From assembly GCF_020141465.1 (NCBI RefSeq), contig NZ_JAHSPD010000001.1, positions 2,710,374 to 2,774,373 of the forward strand: DNA of 64,000 bases. The letters are read 5' to 3'. The notes under the pieces were generated by a model that did no database searches, was not told the DNA's origin, and saw nothing but the letters and a program-made list of their open reading frames with translations. How positions within the stretch are numbered: the first letter of the stretch is position 1; each line of letters opens with the position of its first letter. Origin of the DNA: Roseovarius carneus. Lineage in GTDB: Bacteria > Pseudomonadota > Alphaproteobacteria > Rhodobacterales > Rhodobacteraceae. Below, one piece after another: positions 1 to 10,015 of this stretch. The translations under genes and the position numbers were made by a program.

Positions 1-48
1 CATGATCAGCACCAGCGTTCCAAGCGGAGTTGTGAAAAATTCAGCCAT
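1..48 (-). CDS. nuoH: NADH-quinone oxidoreductase subunit H, first 16 codons (cut by window edge)
   Basis: Only the first 16 codons are inside the window. They read MAEFFTTPLGTLVLIM, which fits the N-terminus and first membrane helix of NuoH, the membrane subunit at the quinone-binding junction of complex I. It follows nuoG and a small lipoprotein gene on the same strand, the expected place for nuoH in a nuo operon. The call rests on this short stretch plus gene order; the rest of the gene lies before position 1. Confidence 0.8.
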   Translation of the reverse strand, partial: MAEFFTTPLGTLVLIM

Positions 49-55
49 CAGGTCC

Positions 56-439
56 TCACACCATCGGTATTCCGTTTTCCGCGCAATCGGCGGCGACGAC
101 TTCTGCGTCGATTGTCTTGGCCCCGCGCGGCAGGGCTGACGAGATGGTGTAAACCGCATCCCCGTGCCAGATGCCACCCTCTTCGGCCACATTCGTGCGC
201 ACATGGCGCGCAAATCCGTATCCACGGATCAAAGCATATTGCGCCGCAGCACAGGCTGCATAGCGATCCACATCCCGCGCATCCCGCGCGCCGGTCATAG
301 CAACGTGGAAATTCACCAGATCCCCGTCCAGAAGCTGCGTCTCAATCCCTTGATACTCGGGCGCAAAACGGCTGACCTCCTCAGATGGCGCGCAAGCCGC
401 AAGAGCCGCAATCGCAGGGATGAAGGCGATCCGTGTCAC
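56..439 (-). CDS. Small putative lipoprotein between nuoG and nuoH
   Basis: A 127-residue protein with a short N-terminal hydrophobic segment ending in a lipobox (LAAC, Cys16), so probably exported and lipidated. I do not recognise a functional domain. It starts with GTG, and its start overlaps the nuoG stop (GTGA), which suggests translational coupling. Three further cysteines (near 63 and 118 among them) could form disulfides. Its position inside the nuo operon suggests co-expression with complex I, but a role in assembly or stability is inference only. Confidence 0.7.
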   Translation of the reverse strand: MTRIAFIPAIAALAACAPSEEVSRFAPEYQGIETQLLDGDLVNFHVAMTGARDARDVDRYAACAAAQYALIRGYGFARHVRTNVAEEGGIWHGDAVYTISSALPRGAKTIDAEVVAADCAENGIPMV

Positions 440-2448
440 TCGGCCGCCACCGCCACGGCGTTGCGCTCTTTCGCGTTCTGGCTCAGCTTGCCCATCAGCT
501 CGGATGCCCGCGCGACCGGGTTGGTCAGGTAGAAATCCGTGATGGCGTAGCGGAAACTCGCATCGCCCGGCTTGGCCAAAGGCAGCGGCGCCCAGGTGTT
601 CTCTGCCACCTCGTCGATTTGGGCCAAATGCGGTGCGGCCTCCACCAATGCACGGCGCAAGCTGGGCAGGCTGTCATAGGGCAGCGCATTGCCCATCTCA
701 CCCGATAGCGCGCGCAAGATGGCCCAGTTTTCCTTGGCCTCACCGGGCGCAAAGCCCGCGCGTAGGGCCAGTTGGGGCCGCCCTTCGGTATTCACAAAGA
801 GCCCTTGTTCCTCAGTATAGGCCGCCCCCGGCAGGATCACATCGGCGCGGTGCGCGCCCCGATCCCCGTGGCTGCCCTGATAAACCACGAAGGGGCCAGA
901 TTTGATCTCCACCTCATCCGCCCCGAGGTTATAGACCACATCAGCGCCCTCAAGCGCTGCCTCCATGCCGCCTGTCGTGGTGCAGCCCGCATCCATCGCG
1001 CCCACGCGGCCTGCGGCTGTGTGCAAGACCAGAAGCTTCGCGCCGGACCCTTCGACATAGGCCATCGCCTGACTGAGAACCGCAGCACCATCCGTTTCCT
1101 GAAGCGCGCCTTGGCCCACGATCACAAGCGTATCGTCCTTGCGGGTCACCTTGCCAACCAGATCGGTCAGCGCGGCGCGCCCATCGCCGAAGTGATGATA
1201 CTCATAGGTCAGGTCCACCTTGGGACCGATCACGCCGACATTCGCACCTTCCAGCCACGCACGCCGAATGCGCGCGTTGAGCACGGGGGCTTCATCACGC
1301 GGATTGGTGCCGATCAGCAGGATTGTCTTGGCGGTGTCGATATCCTCGATCGCCGCCGTACCGACATAGCCACCACGATTGCCCTCGGGCAGCTTCGCGC
1401 CGTCCACGCGGCACTCGACATGCCCGCCCTGCCCCTCGATCAACTCCTTGAGCGCAAAAGCCGCCTCTGCGGGCACCAGATCACCGACCAGCCCCGCAAC
1501 TTTTGAAGCAGATTTCATCGCATCCGACGCAGCCCCAAGCGCCTCGGGCCATGTGGCTGGGCGCAGCTTTCCATTCTCGCGGATATAGGGCGTGTCGAGA
1601 CGCTGCCGGCGTAGCCCATCCCACACAAAGCGCGTCTTGTCGGAAATCCATTCCTCATTCACGCCGTCATGATTGCGCGGCAGCATCCGCATCACTTCGC
1701 GCCCTTTCGCATCGACGCGAATGTTGGAGCCAAGCGCGTCCATCACATCAATCGTTTCGGTTTTAGTCAGCTCCCAAGGCCGCGCCGTGAACGCATAAGG
1801 CTTGGATGTGAGCGCGCCCACGGGGCACAAATCAATGATGTTGCCCTGAAGATTGCTGTCCAGCGTCTCGCCCAGATAGGAGGTGATCTCGGCATCCTCG
1901 CCCCGGCCCGTCTGGCCCATCTGCATGATGCCCGCCACCTCGGAGGTGAAGCGCACGCAGCGCGTGCACGAAATGCAGCGCGTCATATGGGTCTCAACCA
2001 GCGGCCCCAGATCAAGATCCTCGGTCGCGCGTTTCGGCTCGCGGAAGCGCGAGAAATCCACGCCGTATGCCATCGCCTGATCCTGCAAGTCGCACTCTCC
2101 GCCCTGATCACAGATCGGGCAATCAAGCGGGTGGTTGATCAGCAGAAATTCCATGACCCCCTCGCGGGCCTTCTTGACCATGGGCGAGTTGGTCTTGACC
2201 ACTGGCGCTTGGCCCTCGGGGCCGGGGCGCAGATCGCGCACCTGCATCGCGCACGACGCCGCAGGCTTAGGCGGGCCGCCGACGACCTCCACAAGGCACA
2301 TCCGGCAATTGCCCGCAATCGAGAGACGCTCGTGATAGCAAAAGCGCGGAATCTCCACGCCCGCCTCCTCACAGGCCTGAATGAGGGTCATTGCCCCGTC
2401 CACCTCAACCTCGGTGCCGTCGATGATTATCTTGCGAAGGTTCGTCAT
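436..2448 (-). CDS. nuoG: NADH-quinone oxidoreductase subunit G
   Basis: Peripheral-arm iron-sulfur subunit of complex I that passes electrons from the NADH site towards the quinone. All N-terminal cluster ligands are visible: a [2Fe-2S] ferredoxin domain (Cys37, 48, 51, 66), the His/Cys [4Fe-4S] set (His106, Cys110, 113, 119) and a second [4Fe-4S] set (Cys158, 161, 164, 208). A molybdopterin-oxidoreductase-like domain fills the rest. At 670 residues it is the compact alphaproteobacterial/mitochondrial type, much shorter than the roughly 900-residue enterobacterial form. It lies between a DUF5333 gene and a small lipoprotein gene. Confidence 0.97.
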   Translation of the reverse strand: MTNLRKIIIDGTEVEVDGAMTLIQACEEAGVEIPRFCYHERLSIAGNCRMCLVEVVGGPPKPAASCAMQVRDLRPGPEGQAPVVKTNSPMVKKAREGVMEFLLINHPLDCPICDQGGECDLQDQAMAYGVDFSRFREPKRATEDLDLGPLVETHMTRCISCTRCVRFTSEVAGIMQMGQTGRGEDAEITSYLGETLDSNLQGNIIDLCPVGALTSKPYAFTARPWELTKTETIDVMDALGSNIRVDAKGREVMRMLPRNHDGVNEEWISDKTRFVWDGLRRQRLDTPYIRENGKLRPATWPEALGAASDAMKSASKVAGLVGDLVPAEAAFALKELIEGQGGHVECRVDGAKLPEGNRGGYVGTAAIEDIDTAKTILLIGTNPRDEAPVLNARIRRAWLEGANVGVIGPKVDLTYEYHHFGDGRAALTDLVGKVTRKDDTLVIVGQGALQETDGAAVLSQAMAYVEGSGAKLLVLHTAAGRVGAMDAGCTTTGGMEAALEGADVVYNLGADEVEIKSGPFVVYQGSHGDRGAHRADVILPGAAYTEEQGLFVNTEGRPQLALRAGFAPGEAKENWAILRALSGEMGNALPYDSLPSLRRALVEAAPHLAQIDEVAENTWAPLPLAKPGDASFRYAITDFYLTNPVARASELMGKLSQNAKERNAVAVAAE

Positions 2449-2455
2449 TTTACGT

Positions 2456-2860
2456 TCACTTTGCTTTCAGAAAGGAGCCGATTTGCGTCTGTCCGGCGAT
2501 CTCCGCACGGCCCAGCGTGCACAGGCTCTCCGGGTCCAGATTGCTGGCCCCTTTGGATTTGAAATAGGCGTTGCGCCGCTCACGCATCTTTGCCTTTTCC
2601 GCCCTGTCATTCACATAGGCGTCAATCTCGGCTTGGGAGTACCCGCGGTCCTTCGCCATATCGGCAAGCGCGCGCGTGTAGGACCGCGCCACCCAAAGCC
2701 GCCCGGAAATCGCGCTACATTCACGGCGGATCTTGTCAGCGGCGGCCACGGCCATCAGGCCTGCGTTGATATCCGCTTCCTCGTCCAGCCCGGCGGCGGC
2801 AGGGCCGCCAAGGCCCCCGGCAAGCGTGGCTACAAGGGCGAGTGTTGTCATCTTGCGCAT
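2456..2860 (-). CDS. DUF5333 family secreted protein of the nuo operon
   Basis: A 134-residue protein with an N-terminal signal peptide (about residues 1-23, ending in the AAA region) and a mature helical part with two cysteines (near 48 and 113) that could form a disulfide. It matches what I know of DUF5333, a family found in Rhodobacteraceae nuo operons. It ends 7 bases before nuoG begins, so the two are probably co-transcribed. Function unknown; a periplasmic location follows from the signal peptide. Confidence 0.75.
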   Translation of the reverse strand: MRKMTTLALVATLAGGLGGPAAAGLDEEADINAGLMAVAAADKIRRECSAISGRLWVARSYTRALADMAKDRGYSQAEIDAYVNDRAEKAKMRERRNAYFKSKGASNLDPESLCTLGRAEIAGQTQIGSFLKAK

Positions 2861-2988
2861 GTATCAAACTCCTTTCATACAAAACTGGGGCGCGGGCCGA
2901 ATGGCCGCCCCCCATGCTTTGCACATGGGTGCGCGGCGCTCTGTTATGCAATAACAGCCCCCGCAGCCCCCAGAGTTTAAGCGAAAAC

Positions 2989-3327
2989 TCACCATTTCAC
3001 GCAGGACCCCCGCAGGCTCACCGATGCGCCATCGGCACTGCCTGCGAAATCATCGGGCCCTTGGGACGGTGCCCACGTGATCGTGCTGTCACCGAAGGTC
3101 TCCACGCAATAGCGTGTACCCTCATAACGACCGGCCTCCAAAGCACCATTGAGGCCCTGATCACTGCGGCGGACGGTGACCTCAAACTGCGTGCGGTCAT
3201 CGCTCTCTTTCTTGGCTTTGGCGGGATAGTAATTCCCATCAAAGCGGACCCGATCGCCCGGTTTTGCGCAAGCGCTGAGGCTGAGAATTCCAACAAGGGC
3301 GAGAGTTGTGATCTTGGTAAATGTCAT
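2989..3327 (-). CDS. Small putative lipoprotein, nuo operon
   Basis: A roughly 112-residue protein starting MTFTKITT with a lipobox LSAC (Cys about 20), so probably an outer- or inner-membrane lipoprotein. The mature part is short, beta-rich in appearance, and has two cysteines near the C-terminus that may pair. Two starts are possible: an ATG at 3333 overlaps the upstream MAPEG stop as ATGA, while the ATG at 3327 has a GGAG seven bases upstream. I prefer 3327 for the ribosome site. No function recognised; a long gap of about 130 bases separates it from the next gene. Confidence 0.6.
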   Translation of the reverse strand: MTFTKITTLALVGILSLSACAKPGDRVRFDGNYYPAKAKKESDDRTQFEVTVRRSDQGLNGALEAGRYEGTRYCVETFGDSTITWAPSQGPDDFAGSADGASVSLRGSCVKW

Positions 3328-3329
3328 TG

Positions 3330-3752
3330 TCATGCTCCAAACGCTGCGACAAGGGCGAGACCGGCGAGGCCGTAACAGCACAGTGCTCCAGCTACGAAAG
3401 CAAAGCTGCGCGGGCCGATATTTGTCCGGCCAATACCGCCCACATGCAGCACCAGCATCAACGCCCGCGCCACAATGAAAATAGACGCCAGCCAATTCAC
3501 CCAAAACGGGCTGGCCCCCGCCAGTATGGCCGCAACAGTCACGGTGGCGAAAATCGCCAAGTTCTCGGAGGCGTTGCCGTGGGCACGATGCCAGCGATAG
3601 GCACTGTTGGCATAATCCTCGGGCGGCGTCGCGCCAGAGGCCAGCCCCGTCGCCTGCTTTTTCAACGCCGAGACCGGCCCGATCAACAGAACCAGCACGC
3701 CCATTATGGCCAGCGCTGCAATCGCGTGGGTATAGGCATCAAACCCGTCCAT
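3330..3752 (-). CDS. MAPEG family membrane protein inside the nuo operon
   Basis: A 140-residue protein with four predicted membrane helices and the MAPEG-like pattern: an N-terminal helix, a polar loop with AYRWHRAHGNASEN (about 51-64), then three more helices. MAPEG proteins are membrane-associated glutathione or eicosanoid-metabolising enzymes; many bacterial members have no known substrate. It lies between nuoF and nuoG and is tightly spaced to both neighbours, overlapping the possible ATG of the downstream lipoprotein gene. A role linked to complex I is not shown by the sequence. Confidence 0.8.
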   Translation of the reverse strand: MDGFDAYTHAIAALAIMGVLVLLIGPVSALKKQATGLASGATPPEDYANSAYRWHRAHGNASENLAIFATVTVAAILAGASPFWVNWLASIFIVARALMLVLHVGGIGRTNIGPRSFAFVAGALCCYGLAGLALVAAFGA

Positions 3753-3758
3753 ATCGGC

Positions 3759-3857
3759 TCAGCTCCCCATCCGGCAGAGGATTTGGTGTTCCGCGACCAG
3801 CGCGCCGCGGGCGGATGCCACGCGCAGGGCCGGCATGAGATGCAAAGCGCGTTTCAT
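3759..3857 (-). CDS. Possible 32-codon ORF directly after nuoF
   Basis: An ATG overlaps the nuoF stop as ATGA (3854-3857) and opens a 32-codon frame beginning [16 protein letters not shown] and stopping six bases before the MAPEG start. The overlap and tight spacing fit a coupled small gene bridging nuoF and the MAPEG gene. There is only a weak GGCGG sequence upstream, no recognisable domain, and one short hydrophobic stretch. It could equally be a chance frame in a coupled junction. Confidence 0.35.
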   Translation of the reverse strand: MKRALHLMPALRVASARGALVAEHQILCRMGS

Positions 3858-5149
3858 TCCGCCGCCACGGCGCTCACGCGCCCTGTCCGCTTGTGCTTGA
3901 TCCGGTCCTCAATCTCATCGCGGAAATTGCGGATCAGGCCTTGGATCGGCCAGGCCGCCGCATCACCGAGCGCACAGATCGTGTGGCCCTCCACCTGCTT
4001 GGTCACGTCGAGCAGCATGTCGATCTCCTCGACCTCCGCATCGCCCGTCACCAAGCGCTCCATCACCCGCATCATCCAACCGGTGCCCTCGCGGCAGGGT
4101 GTACATTGCCCACAGCTCTCGTGCTTGTAGAACTTCGCCAGACGCCAGATCGCCTTGATGATGTCAGTGTCCTTGTCCATCACGATCACGGCAGCGGTGC
4201 CAAGGCCCGACCGCTGCTCGCGCAGATAGTCGAAATCCATGATCGCATCTTTCATATGCTCGCCGCGAATGCACGGCACGGAGGACCCGCCGGGGATCAC
4301 CGCCTTGAGATTGTCCCAGCCGCCGCGAATACCGCCGCAATGGGTCTCGATCAGCTCCTCAAACGAGATGCTCATCGCCTCTTCCACCACGCAAGGCGTA
4401 TTCACATGGCCCGAGATCGCAAAGAGCTTCGTGCCCGCATTGTTCGGACGGCCAAAGCCCGCAAACCACTCAGGCCCCCGGCGCAGGATGGTGGGCACCA
4501 CGGCAATCGATTCGACGTTGTTCACGGTGGTCGGGCAGCCATAAAGCCCCGCGCCCGCCGGGAATGGTGGCTTCATGCGCGGCATGCCCTTTTTGCCCTC
4601 AAGGGACTCCAGCAATGCCGTTTCCTCACCGCAGATATAGGCACCCGCGCCATGCACCAGATAGATGTCGAAATCCCAGCCAGATTTGCAGGCATTGCGG
4701 CCCACAAGACCCGCCTCATACGCCTCGTCAATCGCGTGCTGAAGCGCCTCTTTCTCGCGGATATATTCGCCCCGGATATAAATATAACACGCATGCGCCT
4801 GCATCGCGAAACTGGCGATCAGACAGCCTTCGATCAGCGTATGGGGATCATGCCGCATGATCTCGCGGTCCTTGCAGGTGCCCGGCTCGGATTCGTCGGC
4901 GTTGACGACCAGATAGCTGGGCCGCCCGTCGCTTTCTTTCGGCATGAACGACCATTTAAGGCCGGTGGGAAAGCCTGCGCCGCCACGCCCACGCAGGCCG
5001 GACGCCTTCATCTGGTCCACGATCCAATCACGCCCGTTTTGCAGGATCTTCGCGGTGCCATCCCAATGGCCGCGCGCCTGCGCGCCCTTCAGGCTACGAT
5101 CATGCATCCCATAAAGATTGGTAAAGATACGGTCTTGGTCTTTCAGCAT
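3854..5149 (-). CDS. nuoF: NADH-quinone oxidoreductase subunit F
   Basis: The NADH- and FMN-binding subunit of complex I: it oxidises NADH and feeds electrons into the iron-sulfur chain. The frame starting MLKDQDRIF gives 431 residues, the usual length; a longer in-frame extension is unlikely to be translated. A glycine-rich nucleotide-binding region ([10 protein letters not shown]) is followed by the C-terminal [4Fe-4S] ligands Cys346, Cys349, Cys352 (CGQCTPC) and Cys392. It lies just after a DUF5337 gene and overlaps a small downstream ORF. Confidence 0.97.
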   Translation of the reverse strand: MLKDQDRIFTNLYGMHDRSLKGAQARGHWDGTAKILQNGRDWIVDQMKASGLRGRGGAGFPTGLKWSFMPKESDGRPSYLVVNADESEPGTCKDREIMRHDPHTLIEGCLIASFAMQAHACYIYIRGEYIREKEALQHAIDEAYEAGLVGRNACKSGWDFDIYLVHGAGAYICGEETALLESLEGKKGMPRMKPPFPAGAGLYGCPTTVNNVESIAVVPTILRRGPEWFAGFGRPNNAGTKLFAISGHVNTPCVVEEAMSISFEELIETHCGGIRGGWDNLKAVIPGGSSVPCIRGEHMKDAIMDFDYLREQRSGLGTAAVIVMDKDTDIIKAIWRLAKFYKHESCGQCTPCREGTGWMMRVMERLVTGDAEVEEIDMLLDVTKQVEGHTICALGDAAAWPIQGLIRNFRDEIEDRIKHKRTGRVSAVAAE

Positions 5150-5153
5150 CGCA

Positions 5154-5396
5154 TTAATGCCCCTGATTGTTCTGGCGCGCGCGCCACGTCTGATAGATGA
5201 GCCACAAGGCCCAGACGAACCCGGCCAGCGCCGCAAGGTCGATCAGCGCCAGAAACCGCGTCTCCAGCCCAACTGCGCGACCCACAAGCAGGCCGATGAC
5301 CCAAAGGACACCCGTACCCGCAATGACAAGCGAGGCCCGCTGCCCAGTCTTGTTTGCATCCGCCTTGTTTGCATCCGTCTTTGCCACGTGGCTCAC
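5154..5396 (-). CDS. DUF5337 family small membrane protein
   Basis: An 80-residue protein with a polar Lys/Asp-rich N-terminus and two predicted membrane helices (about 23-42 and 47-68). It fits the DUF5337 family that accompanies nuo genes in Rhodobacteraceae. It sits four bases upstream of nuoF, so co-translation is likely. Function unknown. Confidence 0.7.
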   Translation of the reverse strand: MSHVAKTDANKADANKTGQRASLVIAGTGVLWVIGLLVGRAVGLETRFLALIDLAALAGFVWALWLIYQTWRARQNNQGH

Positions 5397-5427
5397 CTAA
5401 TCCTTTTTCCGCGCCCGTTCGAGGCGC

Positions 5428-6108
5428 TTAGTAAACGTCACCGCCCTCGACACGTTTGGAGAAATCCGTCTCTCCGCCCGCCGCGAGGACTTTGGCTTGT
5501 GCGACCCATTGATCCCGGCTCACACGGCCCTTGAACCCTTCGAGGTTTTGATCGACCCAAGCGATCTCATCAGCGGACCAGCCAGCGATTTGATCGAAAT
5601 GGTAGAACCCAAGACTGTTGCACAGTTTCTCAAGTTTGGGGCCAATCCCCTTGATTTCCTTCAGGTTATCCGCCTTGCCGCCCCGCGCCACTTTGAGCGC
5701 TTCGGGACGCTTACCGCCCGCCGATGGTGCAGGCTCAGCTTTGGCTGGCTTTGCTTTGGGCTTGGCCGCTTTTGGTGCCGCTTTGGGTTTTGCCGTTTTC
5801 GGCGCGGCGGCCTTGGGCGAAGCAGCAGCTGCTACAGGGGCTGCCGCAGAAGCCACCACCGTGGTCGTAGGTGCCGCGCTCGCGCTCGCACTCGTGTTGT
5901 TGGCCACAGCCGGACCCCGGCTCGCGCGACAAAAGATCACCGAAAAGAGCAGGCCAGCCACCGCAAACGCAACCGCGCCCACGCCAACTGCCGCCACAAG
6001 GCGCTGGTCGCCCACGGCCCACATCATAACGCAGGTCAGAAAGCCGACACCGGCAGCCATTGCCCAGCAACCAATCTGGCATTGAAATCCGTCATTCATA
6101 TCACTCAT
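5428..6108 (-). CDS. Membrane-anchored protein with C-terminal helix-hairpin-helix domain
   Basis: A 226-residue protein in three parts: two membrane helices (about 12-32 and 36-62), a low-complexity Ala/Lys/Pro linker (about 66-148), and a helix-hairpin-helix-like domain (about 149-226) with IKGIGPKLE and the block [16 protein letters not shown]. The same domain, nearly identical over this block, ends the neighbouring NuoE. HhH folds usually bind DNA or protein; here the domain would sit on the cytoplasmic face of the membrane, near complex I. I know of related tails on other Rhodobacteraceae proteins such as ribosomal protein L21. Function unknown. Confidence 0.7.
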   Translation of the reverse strand: MSDMNDGFQCQIGCWAMAAGVGFLTCVMMWAVGDQRLVAAVGVGAVAFAVAGLLFSVIFCRASRGPAVANNTSASASAAPTTTVVASAAAPVAAAASPKAAAPKTAKPKAAPKAAKPKAKPAKAEPAPSAGGKRPEALKVARGGKADNLKEIKGIGPKLEKLCNSLGFYHFDQIAGWSADEIAWVDQNLEGFKGRVSRDQWVAQAKVLAAGGETDFSKRVEGGDVY

Positions 6109-6151
6109 GGGGTGTCTCCCTATGCTTCACCCGGGTGCGCCATTATTGTTT

Positions 6152-7339
6152 TCATTCGTACACGCCCCCCTTCTTCGCGCGCTTGGCGAACTCGGTCTCG
6201 CCCCCGCTTGCCAAAATATCGGCCTGTGCGACCCAATCATCGCGGCTTACACGGCCCTTAAATCCTTCGAGGTTCTGATCGACCCAGGCGATCTCGTCAC
6301 CGGACCATTTCGAAATCTGGTCAAAGTGGTAAAAGCCCATGGAATTGATGAGCTCTTCCAGCTTCGGCCCCACGCCTTTGATCATCTTGAGATCATCCGC
6401 CCCGCCTTTGCGCGGCGCTTTCATCACGCGGGGTTTCTTGCCCGGCCCCTCAGATTTCGCAATCGGCTTTGTGGCCTTTGGGGTCTTGGCCTTCTCCACA
6501 TCCTTCGGCTTCGCCTTGGATTTCGCCGCAGCCCCTTTGGCCGCATCGGCATCCGACAGGCGCGCCGTCCCGATCGCCGCAGGCGTCGCGCGCAGCTTGA
6601 CCGATGGCGCGGCGGGCTTGTGCATCGCGCCATGGGTGGTCCACGGCGTCAAAAGCGGCACTTCGCTGCCGTCGATCCGCTTGATCGTATCGTTGAGGTC
6701 GGTCGCCGCCTGTGCGCTGGCGTTATATTTGGCGTGCCCGCTATCGAATTCCTTGAGGCTGGTCAGACCCGTGATCGGCTCAGCGGCGAAGCGCCCGTTT
6801 TGCGGGCCGGGCGCAGGGATCTTGCCTGCCGCCATCTCGTCAATGATTTCGCCCATCCGCGCGGCAGTCAGGTCTTCATAATAATCCTTACCGATCTGCG
6901 CCATCGGTGCGTTGGCACAGGCCCCGAGGCACTCAACCTCCTCCCAGCTGAACTTGCCATCGGCGCTCAGCTCATGGGGGTTTGGCGCGATCTTCTCGCG
7001 GCAAACAGCAACCAGATCCTCGGCCCCGCAGATCATGCAGGACGTTGTGCCGCAAACCTGAATATGTGCAATTGATCCAACCGGTTGCAGCTGAAACATG
7101 AAGTAAAAAGACGCCACTTCAAGACCCCGGATATAGGCCATGCCAAGCATCGCTGACACACCTTCAATCGCCGGGCGGGTCAGCCAGCCTTCCTGCTCCT
7201 GCGCGCGCCACAGCAAAGGTATAATCGCGCTGGCCTGACGGCCTTCGGGATATTTCGCGATCTGACCCTCGGCCCATGCCTGATTTGCAGGGGTGAAGGC
7301 GAAAGTTTCGGGTTGTTCGTGATAGAGGCGACGAAGCAT
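6152..7339 (-). CDS. nuoE: NADH-quinone oxidoreductase subunit E with long C-terminal extension
   Basis: The first ~165 residues are the thioredoxin-like [2Fe-2S] subunit of complex I, with ligands Cys96, Cys101, Cys137 and Cys141. Standard NuoE is about 160-240 residues; this one is 395. The extra part is a variable region, a Lys/Ala/Pro-rich linker and a C-terminal helix-hairpin-helix domain (about 316-395, [11 protein letters not shown]). The start MLRRLYHEQ was chosen because it matches the family N-terminus; the frame is open 14 codons further upstream. The next gene downstream carries a close copy of the same terminal domain. Confidence 0.95.
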   Translation of the reverse strand: MLRRLYHEQPETFAFTPANQAWAEGQIAKYPEGRQASAIIPLLWRAQEQEGWLTRPAIEGVSAMLGMAYIRGLEVASFYFMFQLQPVGSIAHIQVCGTTSCMICGAEDLVAVCREKIAPNPHELSADGKFSWEEVECLGACANAPMAQIGKDYYEDLTAARMGEIIDEMAAGKIPAPGPQNGRFAAEPITGLTSLKEFDSGHAKYNASAQAATDLNDTIKRIDGSEVPLLTPWTTHGAMHKPAAPSVKLRATPAAIGTARLSDADAAKGAAAKSKAKPKDVEKAKTPKATKPIAKSEGPGKKPRVMKAPRKGGADDLKMIKGVGPKLEELINSMGFYHFDQISKWSGDEIAWVDQNLEGFKGRVSRDDWVAQADILASGGETEFAKRAKKGGVYE

Positions 7340-7420
7340 TTTGCGCCCTCTCCTATGCCGTGGCGCGGGGGGTGCCCGCACCTGAAATCATTATCGCGCC
7401 GACGCGCAGGGCGGCGGCGC

Positions 7421-8140
7421 TCAACTGCACGGCCCCCATACAAGGATCAGCGTTTTCTCATAGCCGTAATAGATCACTTCGCCCTCACTCACGAGGGCTT
7501 CGATCACCACATCGGTGCGCGCAGGATCAAGCCCCGCCTGGCTCACCAGAAGGTCTTTGTCACGCACACCCACGCGACATTCATTGCCCGCCATGAAGGC
7601 GACAAACCCAGCGCGCGTTTCGGGGATAATCGTGGCGGCCAGCTCTTTTGCGCGGTCACAAAATTCTGCCGTCACCTCGATCCGGTCCGCACTTACGCTC
7701 AGCTCATCATGGCGCGCCATCTCATCGGCCAAAAGGGCCATTTCATTAGGATTAACGCCATATGCGCCCATCACGGAGGCAAGGCCTTCGGTGCTGCGCG
7801 CGCAGGTCCCGTCGCTGGCAATCGCTGCCAGAAAGCGGTTGTGGCGCGTAGGCTCCGGCCCACCTTGGCAGACAGCGCTGCGCAGCATCAGGCCATCGCC
7901 CGCCTGTACCGCCTCATTAGAACCAAGAAGTGCTTCGACCACTGCCGCCCGCTCGCCCGCATCCGCAAAACCAGCAGCGGTCAGCGCGGCATCGGCGTTG
8001 GTCACGACGCAGGTCTGTGCGCGCAACGCATCGCGCGCCATCTCAACGCGTGCCACATCCGGTATGCCGGCATCAACAGCCAGTGCAGGTGCCCCGATGC
8101 TAGCCGCAACAGCAAAACATATGGCGCGCGCGCCTATCAT
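7421..8140 (-). CDS. Secreted hypothetical protein between nuoD and nuoE
   Basis: A 239-residue protein with a signal peptide (about 1-21, ending PALA) and a mainly helical mature part with six cysteines, suggesting disulfides in the periplasm. The start overlaps the nuoD stop as ATGA, so it is probably coupled to nuoD translation. The region looks like two repeats of a helical unit ([21 protein letters not shown] and a later [17 protein letters not shown] unit), but I do not recognise a family. Co-expression with complex I is likely; a role is unknown. Confidence 0.65.
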   Translation of the reverse strand: MIGARAICFAVAASIGAPALAVDAGIPDVARVEMARDALRAQTCVVTNADAALTAAGFADAGERAAVVEALLGSNEAVQAGDGLMLRSAVCQGGPEPTRHNRFLAAIASDGTCARSTEGLASVMGAYGVNPNEMALLADEMARHDELSVSADRIEVTAEFCDRAKELAATIIPETRAGFVAFMAGNECRVGVRDKDLLVSQAGLDPARTDVVIEALVSEGEVIYYGYEKTLILVWGPCS

Positions 8141-9378
8141 CGGTCGATTTCTCCGAACACCACATCCATCGTGCCGATAATGGCCGCCACATCAGCAAGC
8201 TGATGGCCGCTGGCAATATAATCCATCGCCTGCAAATGCAGGTATCCCGGCGCGCGGATCTTGGCGCGATAGGGCTTGTTGGACCCATCCGAGACTAAAA
8301 ACACGCCAAACTCACCCTTCGGGGCCTCGACTGCCGCGTAAACCTCGCCAGCTGGCACGTGGAAACCTTCGGTGTAGAGTTTGAAATGGTGGATCAGGGC
8401 CTCCATCGAGGTTTTCATATCCCCCCGGCTGGGCGGTGTGATCTTGCCGCGCGCAAGGACGTCGCCCTTGCCCTCCGGCGCGCGCAGTTTTTCAATCGCC
8501 TGATGGATGATCGAGATGGATTGGCGCATCTCCTCCATCCGGCAGAGGTAGCGATCATAACAGTCGCCATTCTTGCCAATGGGGATTTGGAAGTCGAATT
8601 CATCATAACATTCATAGGGTTGCGCCCGGCGCAAATCCCATGCCATGCCGCTACCGCGCACCATGACGCCGCTAAAGCCCCAATCGAGCGCGTCTTGCTC
8701 GGACACAATACCAATATCGGCATTACGCTGCTTGAAGATGCGGTTTTCCGTGAGCAACCCGTCAATATCGCCAAGGACGCGGGGGAAATCCTTCGCCCAT
8801 GTCTCGATATCGTCGATCAGATCCTCGGGCAGGTCTTGATGCACACCACCGGGCCGGAAATAGGCCGCATGAAGCCGCGCACCGCAGGCCCGCTCATAAA
8901 ACACCATGAGCTTTTCGCGCTCCTCAAAGCCCCAAAGCGGCGGGGTCAGAGCCCCCACATCCATGGCCTGAGTGGTGACGTTGAGCAGGTGGCTCAGGAT
9001 GCGGCCGATCTCGGAATAAAGCACCCGGATCAGCGAGGCGCGGCGCGGCACTTCAACACCCGTCAGCCGCTCAATTGCCAGGCACCACGCGTGCTCTTGG
9101 TTCATCGGAGCTACGTAATCCAGCCGGTCAAAATAAGGCAGGTTTTGCAGGTAGGTGCGGCTCTCCATCAGCTTTTCGGTGCCACGGTGCAGAAGGCCAA
9201 TATGCGGATCACACCGCTCGACAATCTCGCCATCAAGCTCAAGCACCAGCCGCAAAACCCCATGCGCCGCAGGGTGCTGCGGACCGAAGTTAATGTTGAA
9301 ATTACGGATTTTCTGCTCGCCCGTCACATAATCGCGCGAGCCGTCATCATAGGTGTTGTTGCGAATGTCGCCGTCCAT
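8137..9378 (-). CDS. nuoD: NADH-quinone oxidoreductase subunit D
   Basis: The 49-kDa-type subunit of the peripheral arm, which helps form the quinone-binding pocket with NuoB. At 413 residues it is of normal length for separate (not NuoCD-fused) forms. Family hallmarks are visible: [15 protein letters not shown] (about 30-44), [14 protein letters not shown] (about 60-73) and a C-terminal D(G/V)VFGEIDR ending. Its start overlaps the nuoC stop by one base, a coupling arrangement. The downstream secreted protein gene overlaps it by four bases. Confidence 0.97.
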   Translation of the reverse strand: MDGDIRNNTYDDGSRDYVTGEQKIRNFNINFGPQHPAAHGVLRLVLELDGEIVERCDPHIGLLHRGTEKLMESRTYLQNLPYFDRLDYVAPMNQEHAWCLAIERLTGVEVPRRASLIRVLYSEIGRILSHLLNVTTQAMDVGALTPPLWGFEEREKLMVFYERACGARLHAAYFRPGGVHQDLPEDLIDDIETWAKDFPRVLGDIDGLLTENRIFKQRNADIGIVSEQDALDWGFSGVMVRGSGMAWDLRRAQPYECYDEFDFQIPIGKNGDCYDRYLCRMEEMRQSISIIHQAIEKLRAPEGKGDVLARGKITPPSRGDMKTSMEALIHHFKLYTEGFHVPAGEVYAAVEAPKGEFGVFLVSDGSNKPYRAKIRAPGYLHLQAMDYIASGHQLADVAAIIGTMDVVFGEIDR

Positions 9379-9989
9379 CAGCCCTTCGCCTCCTCTTTCT
9401 TCTCATCACCCGGCAGGATGTATTCGGCCCCCTCCCAAGGGCTCATGAAATCAAACTGGCGGTATTCCTGCACAAGGCTCACAGGTTCATAAATCACCCG
9501 CTTTTGCGCCTCATCATAGCGCACTTCGGTATACCCCGTCGTCGGGAAATCCTTGCGCAGCGGATAGCCGCGAAACCCATAATCGGTGAGGATGCGGCGC
9601 AGATCAGGGTGGCCTGTGAAAAGGATGCCAAACATATCAAACACCTCACGCTCGAACCAGTTGGCCGACGGGTGCTGGGATGTGATTGAGGGGACCATAT
9701 CCTCCTCGCGCACAAATGTGCGCAGGCGGATGCGGTGATTTTGGTACATGCTGAGGAAGTGGTAAATCACCTCGAACCGCTTGGCGCGCTCTGGGTAATC
9801 AACCGCCGTGATATCCACGAGCGTAGAGAACTGGCAGCTACGGTCGGTCTTGAGAAACTCCACAAGCCCGCAAATGTTGGACAGCGCCACATCAACCGTC
9901 AGCTCGCCATGCGCCACGGCCCAACTCAACACGCAATCCTCGCGCTTGAGCTCAATATGCGTGCCCAATTCGTTCAGCGCATCACTCAT
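9378..9989 (-). CDS. nuoC: NADH-quinone oxidoreductase subunit C
   Basis: The 30-kDa-type subunit of the peripheral arm of complex I. The 203-residue length is normal. It contains the family signature around [23 protein letters not shown] and the following [14 protein letters not shown]. It has no cofactor of its own and supports the NuoB/NuoD interface. It lies 26 bases after nuoB. Confidence 0.97.
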   Translation of the reverse strand: MSDALNELGTHIELKREDCVLSWAVAHGELTVDVALSNICGLVEFLKTDRSCQFSTLVDITAVDYPERAKRFEVIYHFLSMYQNHRIRLRTFVREEDMVPSITSQHPSANWFEREVFDMFGILFTGHPDLRRILTDYGFRGYPLRKDFPTTGYTEVRYDEAQKRVIYEPVSLVQEYRQFDFMSPWEGAEYILPGDEKKEEAKG

Positions 9990-10015
9990 ATCTTAATCCC
10001 CCTTATCGCCGGGCC

